From Streptomyces violaceusniger (GTDB lineage: Bacteria > Actinomycetota > Actinomycetes > Streptomycetales > Streptomycetaceae): a DNA stretch of 64,000 bases. Numbering within the stretch: position 1 is the first letter of the stretch; every line of letters begins with the position of its first letter. Below the pieces are notes generated by a model, which saw only the letters and a list, made by a program, of their open reading frames with translations, did no database searches and had not been told where the DNA came from. Below, one piece after another: positions 20,704 to 29,808 of this stretch. The position numbers and the translations under genes are program-made. The stretch lies in contig BJHW01000001.1 in the NCBI GenBank assembly GCA_005405945.1, positions 3,100,001-3,164,000 of the forward strand, in the 5' to 3' direction.

Positions 20704-22371
20704 TCAGCGGGGGACGTCGATCCTGGCCAGGGCTCCCGTCTCCAGGGCGCACCACAGCGCGCCGTCGTGCGCGGCGATGCCGTGCGGTTCGCAGTCGGCT
20801 CGGGGCAGGTCGTACGCCGTGATCCGGCCGTCCGTGGTGATGCGCCCGACCTCGCCGCGGCCCCATTCGGTGAACCACAGCGCCCCGTCCGGACCACTGG
20901 TGATGGCGTGCGGCCGGGCCTGGCGGTCGGGTAGCGGGTATTCGGTGACGGTGCCGTCGACCGCGATGCGGCCGATCTTGCCCGCGCCGATCTCGGTGAA
21001 CCACAGCGCCCCGTCCGGCCCTTGGGCGAGGCCCACCGGCGCGGCGCCCTCGGTCGGCAGGGGGTGCGCGGTCGTCCGGCCGTCCATGGTGATCCGGCCG
21101 ATGGCGTTGCCCTGGTTGAGGGTGAACCACAGGGCGCCGTCGGGCCCCGCCGCCATGGCGGACGGGAAGGCTCCGGGCGCGGCGTATTCGGTGATGTCGC
21201 CGTCCATGGTGATCCGCCCGATGCGGTCGGCGGCCGACAGCGTGAACCATATGGCCCCGTCCGGGCCCGCGGCGATGCCGTAAGGCCCGCCGTCGGCGGT
21301 CGGCGGGACGAAGGAGGAGGTCGTGCCGTCCACCGCGATCCGGCCGATGCGGTGGGTGCCGTACTCGCTGAACCACAGGGCGCCATCGGGCCCTTGGGCG
21401 ATCATCGTCGGCTTGGCTCCGACGGAGTGGACGGTGATCCGGCCGTCGGCGTCCCTGCGGCCGATCGCTCCCTGGTGGACCAATGTGAACCACAGGGCGC
21501 CGTCGGGGCCGTCGGTGAGCGCGTAGGGGCCCGCGTCCGGGTCGCTGACGGTGAAGACGCGGACCGGGTCGGCGAGCCACCGGCCGATCCGGTCCAGCAG
21601 CACCTCGCCCGGCTCGGACAGGTGGAAGGCGTGCGGCATGCCCGCGTACTCCTCCAGGCGCACGCTCACCCCGGCGGCGCCGGCCGCCTCGGCGAAGCGG
21701 CGGGCGTCGTCCAGGAGCACCTCGTCCGCGCCCACGGCGATCAGCAGCGGCGGCAGTCCGCGCGGATCCCCGTACAGCGGCGACTGCGGGGCCCGGTCGG
21801 CGGGCTCCCCGGCCAGGTACTGGGCGCTTATGGAGCCGAGCGCGGCCCGGCTCAGTACGTCCTTACCGTCGTTGGCGGCGATCGACGCACCCGTAAGGGC
21901 GAAGTCGGTGATGGGCGAGACCGCGATCGCGGCACCGGGCCGCGGACCGCCGGTCCGCTGGATCTCCAGCAGGGCGGAGAGCACCAGCGTGGCACCGGCC
22001 GACTCCCCGGCGAGAACGACCTCGGCGGCCGGGACGCCTTCGTTCAGCACCCCGCGCCAGGCGGCCAGCACGTCCTCGAGCGCCGCCGGATAAGGGTGTT
22101 CGGGCGCCAGCCGGTAGTCCACCCGCAGGGCCGGGCGTCCGGTCGCCTTCGACAGCCGGTAGGCCATCACCCGCTCGGCCTCGGGCATGGTGTGGGCGAA
22201 CCCGCCGCCGTGCACGTAGATCACCGCGCCGCCGCGGGCGCCGGGCGCGCGGACCCAGTCGCCCCGCACCTCGGCGTCGTCCGGCAGCGGGGCGGCGATC
22301 AGCGCGTCGGGCCGGTCGCGGGCCGCTCGGGCCGCCTCGGGCGCCATGGGTACGGCGATGACGTTCAGCAA
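20704..22371 (-). CDS. Acetyl-esterase-type hydrolase fused to a virginiamycin-B-lyase-like propeller
   Basis: The single open frame encodes 555 residues. Residues 1-270 are an HSL-family alpha/beta hydrolase with oxyanion motif YVHGGGF, nucleophile GESAGAT, acid in AVGADEVLLDD and histidine in GMPHAFH. Residues 275-555 are seven or so propeller blades with the repeated motif GPDGALWFT, as in streptogramin B lyase (Vgb). The Vgb-type catalytic His and Glu appear present (RPHAITSGPDGALWFTEWG). The TTG start at 22371 has GGAGG 4 bases upstream, the same GGAGGACCGTTG context as the amidohydrolase gene. No stop or start codon lies at the domain junction, so the fusion looks real. It may inactivate a depsipeptide or ester antibiotic, but this is inference. 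Confidence 0.85.
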   Translation of the reverse strand: MLNVIAVPMAPEAARAARDRPDALIAAPLPDDAEVRGDWVRAPGARGGAVIYVHGGGFAHTMPEAERVMAYRLSKATGRPALRVDYRLAPEHPYPAALEDVLAAWRGVLNEGVPAAEVVLAGESAGATLVLSALLEIQRTGGPRPGAAIAVSPITDFALTGASIAANDGKDVLSRAALGSISAQYLAGEPADRAPQSPLYGDPRGLPPLLIAVGADEVLLDDARRFAEAAGAAGVSVRLEEYAGMPHAFHLSEPGEVLLDRIGRWLADPVRVFTVSDPDAGPYALTDGPDGALWFTLVHQGAIGRRDADGRITVHSVGAKPTMIAQGPDGALWFSEYGTHRIGRIAVDGTTSSFVPPTADGGPYGIAAGPDGAIWFTLSAADRIGRITMDGDITEYAAPGAFPSAMAAGPDGALWFTLNQGNAIGRITMDGRTTAHPLPTEGAAPVGLAQGPDGALWFTEIGAGKIGRIAVDGTVTEYPLPDRQARPHAITSGPDGALWFTEWGRGEVGRITTDGRITAYDLPRADCEPHGIAAHDGALWCALETGALARIDVPR

Positions 22372-22756
22372 CGGTCCTCCGTCGAAGGTGTTCCGGTGAA
22401 GTGTTCGGTGAGGGTGATCCGGACTCGCGGGTGATCCGGGCTCGTGAGGGTGGACGGGCTCGTCTTCCCCGTCTCCTCACCGAGGAAATGTACGACGGCC
22501 GCCCTCGCCGAGGCGACCGGCGCCTCCGCCTCCCCCGGCGACATCGCCCCGCGCACGGACGCCCCCTGCTCGCCGGGGTGCCCCTCGTCCTGCTCCGCCG
22601 GGGTTCAGGACCTCACGCTCGCGGGACGGACCGACCAGGGAGATCGCCGCGGTCCTCGAACCGGAGGCCACCCGGGCGTTCGCCCTGCTCGAACCGGTAC
22701 TCGAACCGGTCCTCGCCGACTACGCACAGGCCTGAGGCCCCTCGGCCCTCATACGG
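22372..22756. other. Gap with a possible short remnant gene
   Basis: No gene is assigned here with confidence. On the plus strand, bases about 22640-22735 read as a plausible C-terminus (REIAAVLEPEATRAFALL, ending ADYAQA and TGA). It could be the tail of a small regulator whose 5' part (from about 22440) is out of frame. I cannot identify the family. Confidence 0.3.
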
Positions 22757-23493
22757 TCAGCGCGCCGCCGACAGCGCGGCCGTGAGGACGGCGGGCGCCT
22801 CCGCCAGCGAGGGGCCGTACCAGGTGAAGTGACGGCCGCTGACGAGAGCCGCGGGGAGGCCGGGGAACGCCTCGGGCCCGTCGTCGGCCGTGAAGCGGTA
22901 CGGCTCGTCGGGCAACACCACCAGATCGGCCTCCCCCGCCGTCAACTCCTGGATCGGGATCCGGGGATAGCGCTCGGGATGCGCGCTGTAGAGGTGCCGT
23001 ACGCCCAGCCGGGCCAGGACGTCACCGGCGAAGGTGTCCCGGCCCAACACCATCCACGGACGCCGCCACACCGGTACGACGGCGTGCCGCGCCGGGCCCC
23101 CGGCCGGTACGTCCGCCCAGGCGCCCTCGGCCGCGTCCAGCCAGCCGGGCCGGGCCAGTCCGCAGCCGCGCACCAGGACCCGCTCCAGCTCGCTGAACGC
23201 CTGCTCCAGGGTGCGCACTTCGGTCACCAGGACCTCGAGTCCGGCGGCGCGCAGCGCGGCGAGGTCGGAGGGGCGGTTCTCCTCCTCGTTGGCGATCACG
23301 AGATCGGGGCGAGGGCGGCGATCCGGGCGGTGTCGGGATTCTTGGTGCCGCCGATCCGCTCCGCGGTGAGGCCGGGCGGATGGGTGCACCAGTCGGTCGC
23401 CCCGGCGAGCAGCTCCGGCGCGGTGGCGGCGACGGCCTCGGTGAGCGAGGGCACGAGGGACACCACGCGCCGTACGGGGGTGCGAGGGCTCAT
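22757..23493 (-). CDS. Helical-backbone metal receptor, BtuF-like cobalamin/iron-type binding protein (one frame break)
   Basis: This is a periplasmic-binding-protein-like protein of about 245 residues, related to the vitamin B12 receptor BtuF. The start is VRRVVSLVPSLTEAVAA, with the family's PS(L/I)TE motif, followed by GATDWCTHPPG and GGTKNPD. The second lobe contains RPDLVIANEEENRP and WRRPWMVLGRDTFAGDVL. There is no signal peptide or lipobox, so it may be a cytoplasmic member such as those annotated cobalamin-binding in Streptomyces. One base is missing at the G run 23306-23309 (RIAAL/PDLVIA). The ATG at 23493 has only GGAG very close upstream, so the start is uncertain. Confidence 0.78.
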
Positions 23494-23617
23494 CGCTCCA
23501 CCGTACGGCGGCTCCACCGTACGGCGCGACGGCCCGCCGGCTCCGTGGGTTCCACAACGCCGGGTACGGGCCGACTGGGGTCATGAGTGGGCGGCGGGCT
23601 GTTCCGGAAAGGAAGAC

Positions 23618-23656
23618 ACCGCGGCCCGGAGCACGCGATGCGCTCCGGGCCGCGGT
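23618..23656 (-). terminator. Terminator of the glycine-betaine ABC operon
   Basis: A perfect 15-bp inverted repeat (23618-23632 and 23642-23656, arms ACCGCGGCCCGGAGC) with a 9-base loop lies 22 bp beyond the stop codon of the permease/binding-protein gene. Confidence 0.85.
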
Positions 23657-23677
23657 GTGCGTGGTGCGGACGGTGGG

Positions 23678-26299
23678 TCAGGAAGCCACCGGCGCCATCT
23701 TGTCGACGATGCCGGGGTGGGCGTCCATCCACTTCTGGACGCCCTTCTCCTCGTTGCCCTTACCGGCGTCCTGGATGGCCTGCTCCAGGCTCGCCAGCTC
23801 CTTCTCGGTCATGTGCCACTTCTTCAGCCACCCGTAGAACTCCGGGTACTTCTTCGGGAAGGACTTGTTGCCGAGCGAGCGGATCTGGTTGCTCTCCCCG
23901 AACGCCTTCTTGGGGTCGGCGAGCTTGGTGAGCTTGTACTTGCTGTACGCCCAGTGCGGGGTCCACAGGACGACCGCGACCGGCTCCTTCTTGGCGTACG
24001 AGCGCTCCAGCTGCGCCAGCATCGCCGGCGAGGAGCCGTCGGTGACCTCGTACTCCTTGTCCAGGCCGTAGGCCGGCATCACCTTGTTCTTGAGCATCTT
24101 CATCTCGCCGGTGCCCGGCTCGATGCCGATGATCTTGCCCTTGAAGGTGGACGCCTTGCCCTTCAGGTCCGCCAGGGACTTCACGTCCTTGACGTAGGAC
24201 GGCACGGCGATCTCGAGGGAGGTCTTGTCGTACCAGGCCCCGATATCGACCAGATTCTTTTTGTACTTGTCCCAGTACTGTTTCTGGGCGATCGGCAGCC
24301 AGCCGTCGAACTCGACGTCGACCTGTCCGGTGCTCATGCCGGTGAACATGGAGCCGACGTCGTACTGCTTGATCTCCGGCTTGTAGCCGCGCCGCTCCAG
24401 GACGTTCTTCCACAGGTAGGTGGTGGCGACGTCCTCGTCCCACGGGAAGTAGCCGATCTTCGGCGCGGCACCCGCGTCCTTGCCCTTCTGGTCGGCGCCG
24501 CCGGGCACCGGGGCGAGCTTGTTGGCCATGCCCGGGTTCTGCTTCAGCCAGGCGCGCACGCCCTGCTGCTCCTTGCCCTTACCGGCGTCCTGGATGGCCG
24601 ACTCCAGGCTGGTGAGCTGCTTCTCGTCCAGCTTGAAGTTCTTGATCCACTTGGCGACCTGCGGGTTCTCCTTGGAGAAGCCCTTGCGCGCGAGGGAGTC
24701 GATGCGGTCGCCCTTGCCGAAGGCGCCCTTGGGGTCCTTCAGCTTGGTGAGCTTGTACTTGTTGTACGCCCAGTGCGGGGACCACAGGGTGACCGCGATC
24801 GGCTCCTTCTTGGCGTAGGAGCGGTCCAGCTGCGAGAGCATGGCCGCGGTGGAGCCCTTGACCAGGCTGAAGTTCTTGTTCAGCCCATAGCCCGGCATGA
24901 CCTTGTCCTGCATCAGCTTCATCTCACCGGCACCGGGCTCGATGCCGACGATCTTCTTCTTGAAGGTGCTGGACTTCTTCTCGAGGTCCTCCAGGGTCTT
25001 GACGCCCTTGACGTACGAGGGGACCGCGATCTCCAGGGAGGTGGGGCCGTACCAGGAGCCCAGGTTCTCCAGCTTGCTCTTGTACTTCGACCAGTACGAG
25101 GCGTGGGTGGTGGGCAGCCAGGAGTCCGTCTCGAAGTCGATGTTGCCCGCGGCCATACCGGTGTACAGCGCGCCGACGTCGTACGACTGCACCTTGGGTT
25201 TGAAGCCGCGCTGCTCCAGGAGCTCCTTCCACAGGAAGGTGGAGGCGACGCCCTCGTCCCAGTTGATGTAGCCGATGTTGACCGACTGGCCCTTGCCGAC
25301 GTTGGCGGAGACCTCGGGGCCCTCGTCGTTGCCGCCGAACATGCTCATGCCGCCGGCGACCAGCGCCAGGACGACGACGCCGACCATGGCGACGGAGGTC
25401 GCGGGCCGCCAGTGCAGCACCTTCATGCCGCTGAGCGCCTTGGCCTTCTCCTTGGCCAGCGCGCGGCGGGCCAGCGGGGAGACGCGCTGGTTGAGCGCGC
25501 TGGTCATCCGGTCCAGGTACATGGCCAGGATGACCACCGCGATACCGCCCTCGAAGCCCATGGCCACGTCGACGGAGCTGATCGCCTGGAAGACGGTGGA
25601 GCCCAGGCCCTCGGCGCCGACCATACCGGCGATGACGACCATGGACAGCGCCAGCATGATCACCTGGTTGACGCCCGCCATGATGGTGGGCAGGGCCAGC
25701 GGGAGCTGGACGCGCAGCAGGGTACGACGCGGATGGGTGCCGAAGGCGTCGGCCGCCTCCACCAGCTCCGCATCCACCTGCCGGATGCCCAGTTCCGTCA
25801 TGCGGACGCCCGGGGGCATCGAGAAGATGACGGTGGCGACGACACCGGGGACCACCCCGAGGCCGAAGAAGAAGATGCCGGGGATCAGGTAGACGAAGGC
25901 GGGCATCGTCTGCATGAAGTCCAGCACCGGACGGATCACGGCGCTCACCGCGCGGTTGCGCGAGGCCCAGATGCCGAGCGGCACCGCGAACACGATGGTG
26001 ATCACACCGGCGACCAGCACCAGTGCGAGGGTGTTCATCGCCTCGCCCCACAACTCGATCGAGTCGATGAGGGCGAATCCCAGGAAGGCGAGCACGGCGG
26101 GCAGCAGCCCGCGCAGCCACCAGGCGAGCAGCGCCAGGATGCCCGCGAGCAGCAGCGGCTCGGGGCCGCTGAGCACCGTGTTCACCGCGTCGTACATGCC
26201 CTGGACGATGCTGGAGATGAAGTCGAAGAGCCAGCTCAGATTGTCTCGGAGCCAGTTGACGCCGGAGTCGATCCAGTCGCCGAGCTGAAGCCTAGGCAC
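23678..26299 (-). CDS. Glycine betaine/proline ABC transporter: permease fused to two OpuAC substrate-binding domains
   Basis: This 873-residue membrane protein is for osmoprotectant import. Residues 1-310 are an OpuAB/ProW permease with several membrane helices and the EAA-loop region MTELGIRQVDAELVEAADAF. A further membrane helix at about 305-330 leads to two extracytoplasmic OpuAC domains, at about 340-600 and 613-873. The two share IGY(I/F)(N/P)WDE, EIAVPSYVK, GIEPG(A/T)GEMK and P(H)WAYxKYKLTKL, so they are tandem duplicates. The ligand-cage aromatics appear present in both. The GTG start overlaps the ATPase stop (GTGCCTAG). Fused permease-receptor forms are known in OpuA systems; the double receptor would raise local substrate capture. 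Confidence 0.9.
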   Translation of the reverse strand: MPRLQLGDWIDSGVNWLRDNLSWLFDFISSIVQGMYDAVNTVLSGPEPLLLAGILALLAWWLRGLLPAVLAFLGFALIDSIELWGEAMNTLALVLVAGVITIVFAVPLGIWASRNRAVSAVIRPVLDFMQTMPAFVYLIPGIFFFGLGVVPGVVATVIFSMPPGVRMTELGIRQVDAELVEAADAFGTHPRRTLLRVQLPLALPTIMAGVNQVIMLALSMVVIAGMVGAEGLGSTVFQAISSVDVAMGFEGGIAVVILAMYLDRMTSALNQRVSPLARRALAKEKAKALSGMKVLHWRPATSVAMVGVVVLALVAGGMSMFGGNDEGPEVSANVGKGQSVNIGYINWDEGVASTFLWKELLEQRGFKPKVQSYDVGALYTGMAAGNIDFETDSWLPTTHASYWSKYKSKLENLGSWYGPTSLEIAVPSYVKGVKTLEDLEKKSSTFKKKIVGIEPGAGEMKLMQDKVMPGYGLNKNFSLVKGSTAAMLSQLDRSYAKKEPIAVTLWSPHWAYNKYKLTKLKDPKGAFGKGDRIDSLARKGFSKENPQVAKWIKNFKLDEKQLTSLESAIQDAGKGKEQQGVRAWLKQNPGMANKLAPVPGGADQKGKDAGAAPKIGYFPWDEDVATTYLWKNVLERRGYKPEIKQYDVGSMFTGMSTGQVDVEFDGWLPIAQKQYWDKYKKNLVDIGAWYDKTSLEIAVPSYVKDVKSLADLKGKASTFKGKIIGIEPGTGEMKMLKNKVMPAYGLDKEYEVTDGSSPAMLAQLERSYAKKEPVAVVLWTPHWAYSKYKLTKLADPKKAFGESNQIRSLGNKSFPKKYPEFYGWLKKWHMTEKELASLEQAIQDAGKGNEEKGVQKWMDAHPGIVDKMAPVAS

Positions 26300-27440
26300 C
26301 GGTGATCACCTTCTTGGTGGTCTCGGACGCGTCCGGTGTCTCACCGGCCGGCGGTTCGGCCCCGTCGGGCCCGGGGTCCGGCTCGCCGAGGACGGCGAGC
26401 AGCCGGGCACGGGTGACGACGCCGGTGAGCGCACCGTCGTCGTCGGTGACGGCGACCGCGACCCCGCTGCGCGAACACGGCTGGAACAGCTCCATGATCG
26501 GGGTGCTCTCGGTGACGGTGGCGGGGGCGGCCGCGAGCACGTCCTGCTCGGTACGGAGCGTGGTGCCGTCGTCGGTCGTGGTGCCCAGCGCCTCGCTCGG
26601 CTCGGCCATGATCGCGCCGGCGGTGAGCACGCGGCTGCGGTCGACGTCCTGGGTGAAGGAGGCGACGTAGTCGTTGGCGGGGGTCACCAGGATGTCCTCG
26701 GCTGTGCCGATCTGGACGATCCGGCCGTCGCGCATCACGGCGATGCGGTCGCCGAGCCGCATGGCCTCGTTCAGGTCGTGGGTGATGAAGACGATGGTCT
26801 TCTTGAGCCGCTTCTGGAGCTGGAGCAGCTGGTCCTGCATATCGCGGCGGATCAGCGGGTCCAGCGCGCTGAAGGACTCGTCCATCAGCAGCATGTCGGC
26901 GTCGGTGGCCAGGGCCCGGGCGAGGCCGACGCGCTGCTGCATACCGCCGGAGAGCTCATCGGGCCAGGACTTCTCCCAGCCGGCCAGGCCCACCAGCTCC
27001 AGCGCCTCGGTGGCGCGCCGGATGCGCTCCTCGCGCGGCACGCCCTGCACCTCGAGGCCGTAGGCGGCGTTCTCCAGCACGCTGCGGTGCGGGAAGAGGG
27101 CGAAGTGCTGGAAGACCATGCTGATCTTGCGGGACCGGACCTCGCGCAGACCCTTGGGGGTGAGCGCGGTCAGGTCGTCGTCGTCGAAGAGCACACGCCC
27201 GGCGGTCGGCTCCAGCAGCCCGTTCAGCATCCGCAGCAGGGTGGACTTGCCGGATCCGGACAGACCCATGACGACGAAGATCTGGCCCGCCTCGACGGCG
27301 AAGGAGGCATCGATGACCGCTGCTGTCGTGCCGCTCGCCCGGAGCTCCTCGCGGTCCGCGCCGCCTTCCAGCTGCGCCACCGCCTCATCGGGTCGTCTGC
27401 CGAACACCTTGTACAGGTGTTCGGCTCGCAATTTGCCCAC
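26292..27440 (-). CDS. Glycine betaine/proline ABC transporter ATP-binding protein with CBS domains
   Basis: This is the ATPase subunit (OpuAA/ProV type) of the osmoprotectant importer, 382 residues. Walker A is GLSGSGKST near residue 60, the signature LSGGMQQRVGLARAL, and Walker B DMLLMDESFSALD. The C-terminal 110 residues hold CBS-type repeats (ITHDLNEAMRLGDRIAVM leads into them; GVAVAVTDDDGALTGVV), which in this family sense ionic strength. The GTG at 27440 has GAGAGG about 6 bases upstream. The gene is first in a two-gene operon and overlaps the permease start by 8 bases. Confidence 0.93.
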   Translation of the reverse strand: MGKLRAEHLYKVFGRRPDEAVAQLEGGADREELRASGTTAAVIDASFAVEAGQIFVVMGLSGSGKSTLLRMLNGLLEPTAGRVLFDDDDLTALTPKGLREVRSRKISMVFQHFALFPHRSVLENAAYGLEVQGVPREERIRRATEALELVGLAGWEKSWPDELSGGMQQRVGLARALATDADMLLMDESFSALDPLIRRDMQDQLLQLQKRLKKTIVFITHDLNEAMRLGDRIAVMRDGRIVQIGTAEDILVTPANDYVASFTQDVDRSRVLTAGAIMAEPSEALGTTTDDGTTLRTEQDVLAAAPATVTESTPIMELFQPCSRSGVAVAVTDDDGALTGVVTRARLLAVLGEPDPGPDGAEPPAGETPDASETTKKVITGA

Positions 27441-27659
27441 ATGTACCTCTCAGATCGCACCAAAAAGCGACCCGCCACCCCCGCCGGCGGGTCGTGGAGC
27501 GGTGCGGCATCGGACCGCTGACCGCCGCAATAGTTGAATCACTGAACGGGTCCGCTCCGGGGGCGCGCCTGCCCCGATCGATTTGGCGTAAACCAAACGG
27601 TGATCCAGTTCACATTATCCTCGGGATCCGTGTCAGTGGGGTAGTGCATAGTCGGGTTC

Positions 27660-28584
27660 GTGACGCGACGCCTGATGCTCCTCGACACCGCCTCCCTCTA
27701 CTTCCGAGCCTATTTCGGGGTCCCGGACTCGGTCCGGGCCCCGATGGCACGCCGGTGAACGCCGTGCGCGGGCTCCTGGACTTCATCGCCCGGCTCGTCC
27801 AGGACCATCGCCCGGACGACCTGGTGGCCTGCATGGACTTCGACTGGCGCCCGGCCTGGCGGGTGGCCCTGATCCCCACGTACAAGGCCCACCGGGTGGC
27901 CGAGGAGGCCCCGGAGGGGCCGGGGTGGACCGGGAGGAGGTGCCGGACACCCTCTCCCCGCAGGTCCCGGTGATCGACGAGGTGCTGGACGCGCTCGGCA
28001 TCGCCCGGGTCGGCGCCGCGGACTACGAGGCCGACGATGTGATCGGCACGCTCACGGGCCGGGCGGCCGGTCCGGTCGACATCGTCACCGGCGACCGCGA
28101 TCTGTTCCAGCTGGTGGACGACGAGCGCGGGGTGCGGGTGCTCTACCCCGTCAAGGGCGTGGGCACCCTCCAGCTCGTCGACGAGTCGTACGTGCGCGAG
28201 AAGTACGGAGTGACCGGCCGGGGGTACGCGGATCTGGCGCTGCTGCGCGGCGACCCCAGCGACGGGCTGCCGGGGGTGCCCGGCGTCGGCGAGAAGACCG
28301 CCGCCAAGCTGCTGGCCGCCCATGGCGACCTGGCCGGGATCATGGCCGCCGTCGACGACCCCGCCGCCAAGCTGACCCCCGCCCAGCGCAAGCGGCTGGC
28401 CGAGGCGCGGGCGTATGTCGAGGTCGCCCCGAAGGTGGTCCGGGTCGCCTCGGACGTGGCGCTCCCCGCCTTCGACCCGGCGCTGCCGCGGTCACCGCGC
28501 GACCCCGGAGCCGTGGCGGCGCTGGCGGAGCGCTGGGGCTTGGGTGGATCTTTGCGCAGATTGCTGTCCACTCTTGAGGAGTGA
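27660..28584 (+). CDS. 5'-3' exonuclease, PolA-N-terminal/FEN type (two frame breaks)
   Basis: This stand-alone 308-residue flap/5' nuclease is homologous to the N-terminal domain of DNA polymerase I. It shows LLDTASLYFRAYFG, YKAHR, the acidic metal site YEADDVIG and TGDRDLFQLV, and the H3TH motif GVPGVGEKTAAKLL. It probably processes RNA primers or flaps in replication and repair. One-base deletions at the C run 27739-27742 (SVRAP/DGTPVNAV) and the G run 27916-27919 break the frame. The GTG at 27660 was chosen by homology; its ribosome-binding site is weak and an ATG at 27675 is possible. The iron box of the next gene lies 4 bp past the stop. Confidence 0.86.
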
Positions 28585-28588
28585 GCTG

Positions 28589-28607
28589 TTAGGTTAGGTA
28601 AACCTAA
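28589..28607. promoter_or_regulatory. Iron box (DmdR/IdeR-type operator)
   Basis: TTAGGTTAGGTAAACCTAA is a 19-bp interrupted palindrome that closely matches the known DtxR/IdeR/DmdR1 consensus TTAGGTTAGGCTAACCTAA. It lies 24 bp before the start of the siderophore-interacting protein gene, so that gene should be repressed when iron is sufficient. Confidence 0.93.
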
Positions 28608-28631
28608 CTCTTGTTGATCAGGGAGGTCGCC

Positions 28632-29513
28632 ATGGCGGACCGTCCGGCCCGTAAGACGCGCACACCGCATCGCGCACAGGTGGTGCGCACCGACCGGCTG
28701 ACCCCGCACATGGTGCGGGTCGTCCTGGGCGGCGACGGCCTCGCGGACTTCCACGCGGGCGAGTGGACCGATCACTACATCAAGCTGCTCTTCCCGACCG
28801 GGGGTGCCGTCTACCCCGAGCCGTTCGACCTGGAGCGGATCCGTGCCGAGTTCCCGCGCGAGCAGTGGCCGGTCACCCGGACGTACACGGTGCGGGCGTG
28901 GGATCCGGCCGTCCGCGAGCTGACGGTGGACTTCGTGACCCATGGCGACGAAGGGCTGGCCGGGCCGTGGGCCGCCCGGGTCCGGCCCGGCGAGGAGATC
29001 CACTTCATGGGGCCGGGCGGCGCCTACGCTCCCAGCAGCGAGGCCGACTGGCATCTGCTCGCGGGGGACGAGAGCGCGCTGCCCGCGATCGCCACGGCGC
29101 TGGAGCGGCTCGCCGACGGCCGGGCGGGCGGCGCGGCCGAGGTGCCGGTGCACGCGTTCATCGAGGTGGCGGACGAGACGGAGGAGCTCAAGCTCACCGT
29201 CCCCGAGGGGGTCCAGCTGAGCTGGCTGCACCGGGGCGCCGCGCCGGTCGGCGAGGCGCTGGTGGCGGCAGTGCGGAGGCTGGAGTTCCCGCCCGGACAG
29301 GTGCACGCCTTCGTCCACGGCGAGGCGGGCTTCGTGAAGGAGATCCGCCGCCATCTGCGCCTCGAGCGCCAGATCCCGCGCGAGTGGCTGTCCATCTCCG
29401 GCTACTGGCGGCGCGGCCATGACGAGGACGGCTGGCAGGCGTCGAAGCGGGAGTGGAACCAGCAGGTCGAGGCGGAGCAGGAGGGCGCGGGGCCCGAGGA
29501 GGCCGCCGCGTAG
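28632..29513 (+). CDS. Siderophore-interacting protein (FAD-dependent ferric-siderophore reductase)
   Basis: This 293-residue protein of the SIP/ViuB family is expected to reduce ferric siderophores in the cytoplasm and release iron. The FAD-binding motif is RTYTVRAWD near residue 85, followed by VTHGDEGLAGPWA and an NAD(P)H-binding C-terminal lobe (WHLLAGDESALPAIATAL, then SGYWRRGHDEDGW). The ATG at 28632 has GGGAGG 7 bases upstream. The iron box directly upstream fits iron-starvation control. The last codons run into a GC-rich imperfect repeat, so the extreme C-terminus (EEAAA) may vary between strains. Confidence 0.93.
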   Translation: MADRPARKTRTPHRAQVVRTDRLTPHMVRVVLGGDGLADFHAGEWTDHYIKLLFPTGGAVYPEPFDLERIRAEFPREQWPVTRTYTVRAWDPAVRELTVDFVTHGDEGLAGPWAARVRPGEEIHFMGPGGAYAPSSEADWHLLAGDESALPAIATALERLADGRAGGAAEVPVHAFIEVADETEELKLTVPEGVQLSWLHRGAAPVGEALVAAVRRLEFPPGQVHAFVHGEAGFVKEIRRHLRLERQIPREWLSISGYWRRGHDEDGWQASKREWNQQVEAEQEGAGPEEAAA

Positions 29514-29770
29514 GGGGCGCCTCGCAGGAAGCCGCCGCGCACGGGGCGCCACGTAGTCGCGTCGCCTGGGGCGCCGCGCGTGAAGCCGCCGCGTAGGGGG
29601 CGCCACGTAGTGAACCCGCGCCCAGGCGGCGCCGCGCGGGAGGCCGCCGCATAGGGGGCGCGACGCACGAGACCGTCGCGCAGGAGTGCGGCACAGAAGG
29701 CAGTCGCATAGGAAGCCGTCGCGCTGGGCCGTCGCGCAGACGGCCGTCGCGCAGGGGACGCGGCGCGTAC
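29502..29770. repeat. Degenerate GC-rich repeats at the 3' end of the SIP gene
   Basis: GCCGCCGCG(T/C)AGGGGGCGCC recurs imperfectly at 29502, 29531, 29585 and 29643. Shorter CCGTCGCGC(A/G)-type units continue to about 29770. The first copy contains the SIP stop codon. I see no coding potential. Confidence 0.6.
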
Positions 29771-29778
29771 GACCATCA

Positions 29779-29808
29779 GGCCCCGGCCGGGAGCATCCGG
29801 CCGGGGCC
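29779..29808 (+). terminator. Hairpin downstream of the SIP gene
   Basis: A perfect 12-bp inverted repeat (GGCCCCGGCCGG / CCGGCCGGGGCC) with loop GAGCAT ends the repeat-rich gap after the siderophore-interacting protein gene. Confidence 0.8.

Noticed and set aside
22829..26305. A 1158-codon open frame on the plus strand opposite the glycine-betaine transporter
   Set aside because: It mirrors the antisense of well-conserved transporter domains and has no recognisable motif. Such long shadow frames are expected at this GC content.
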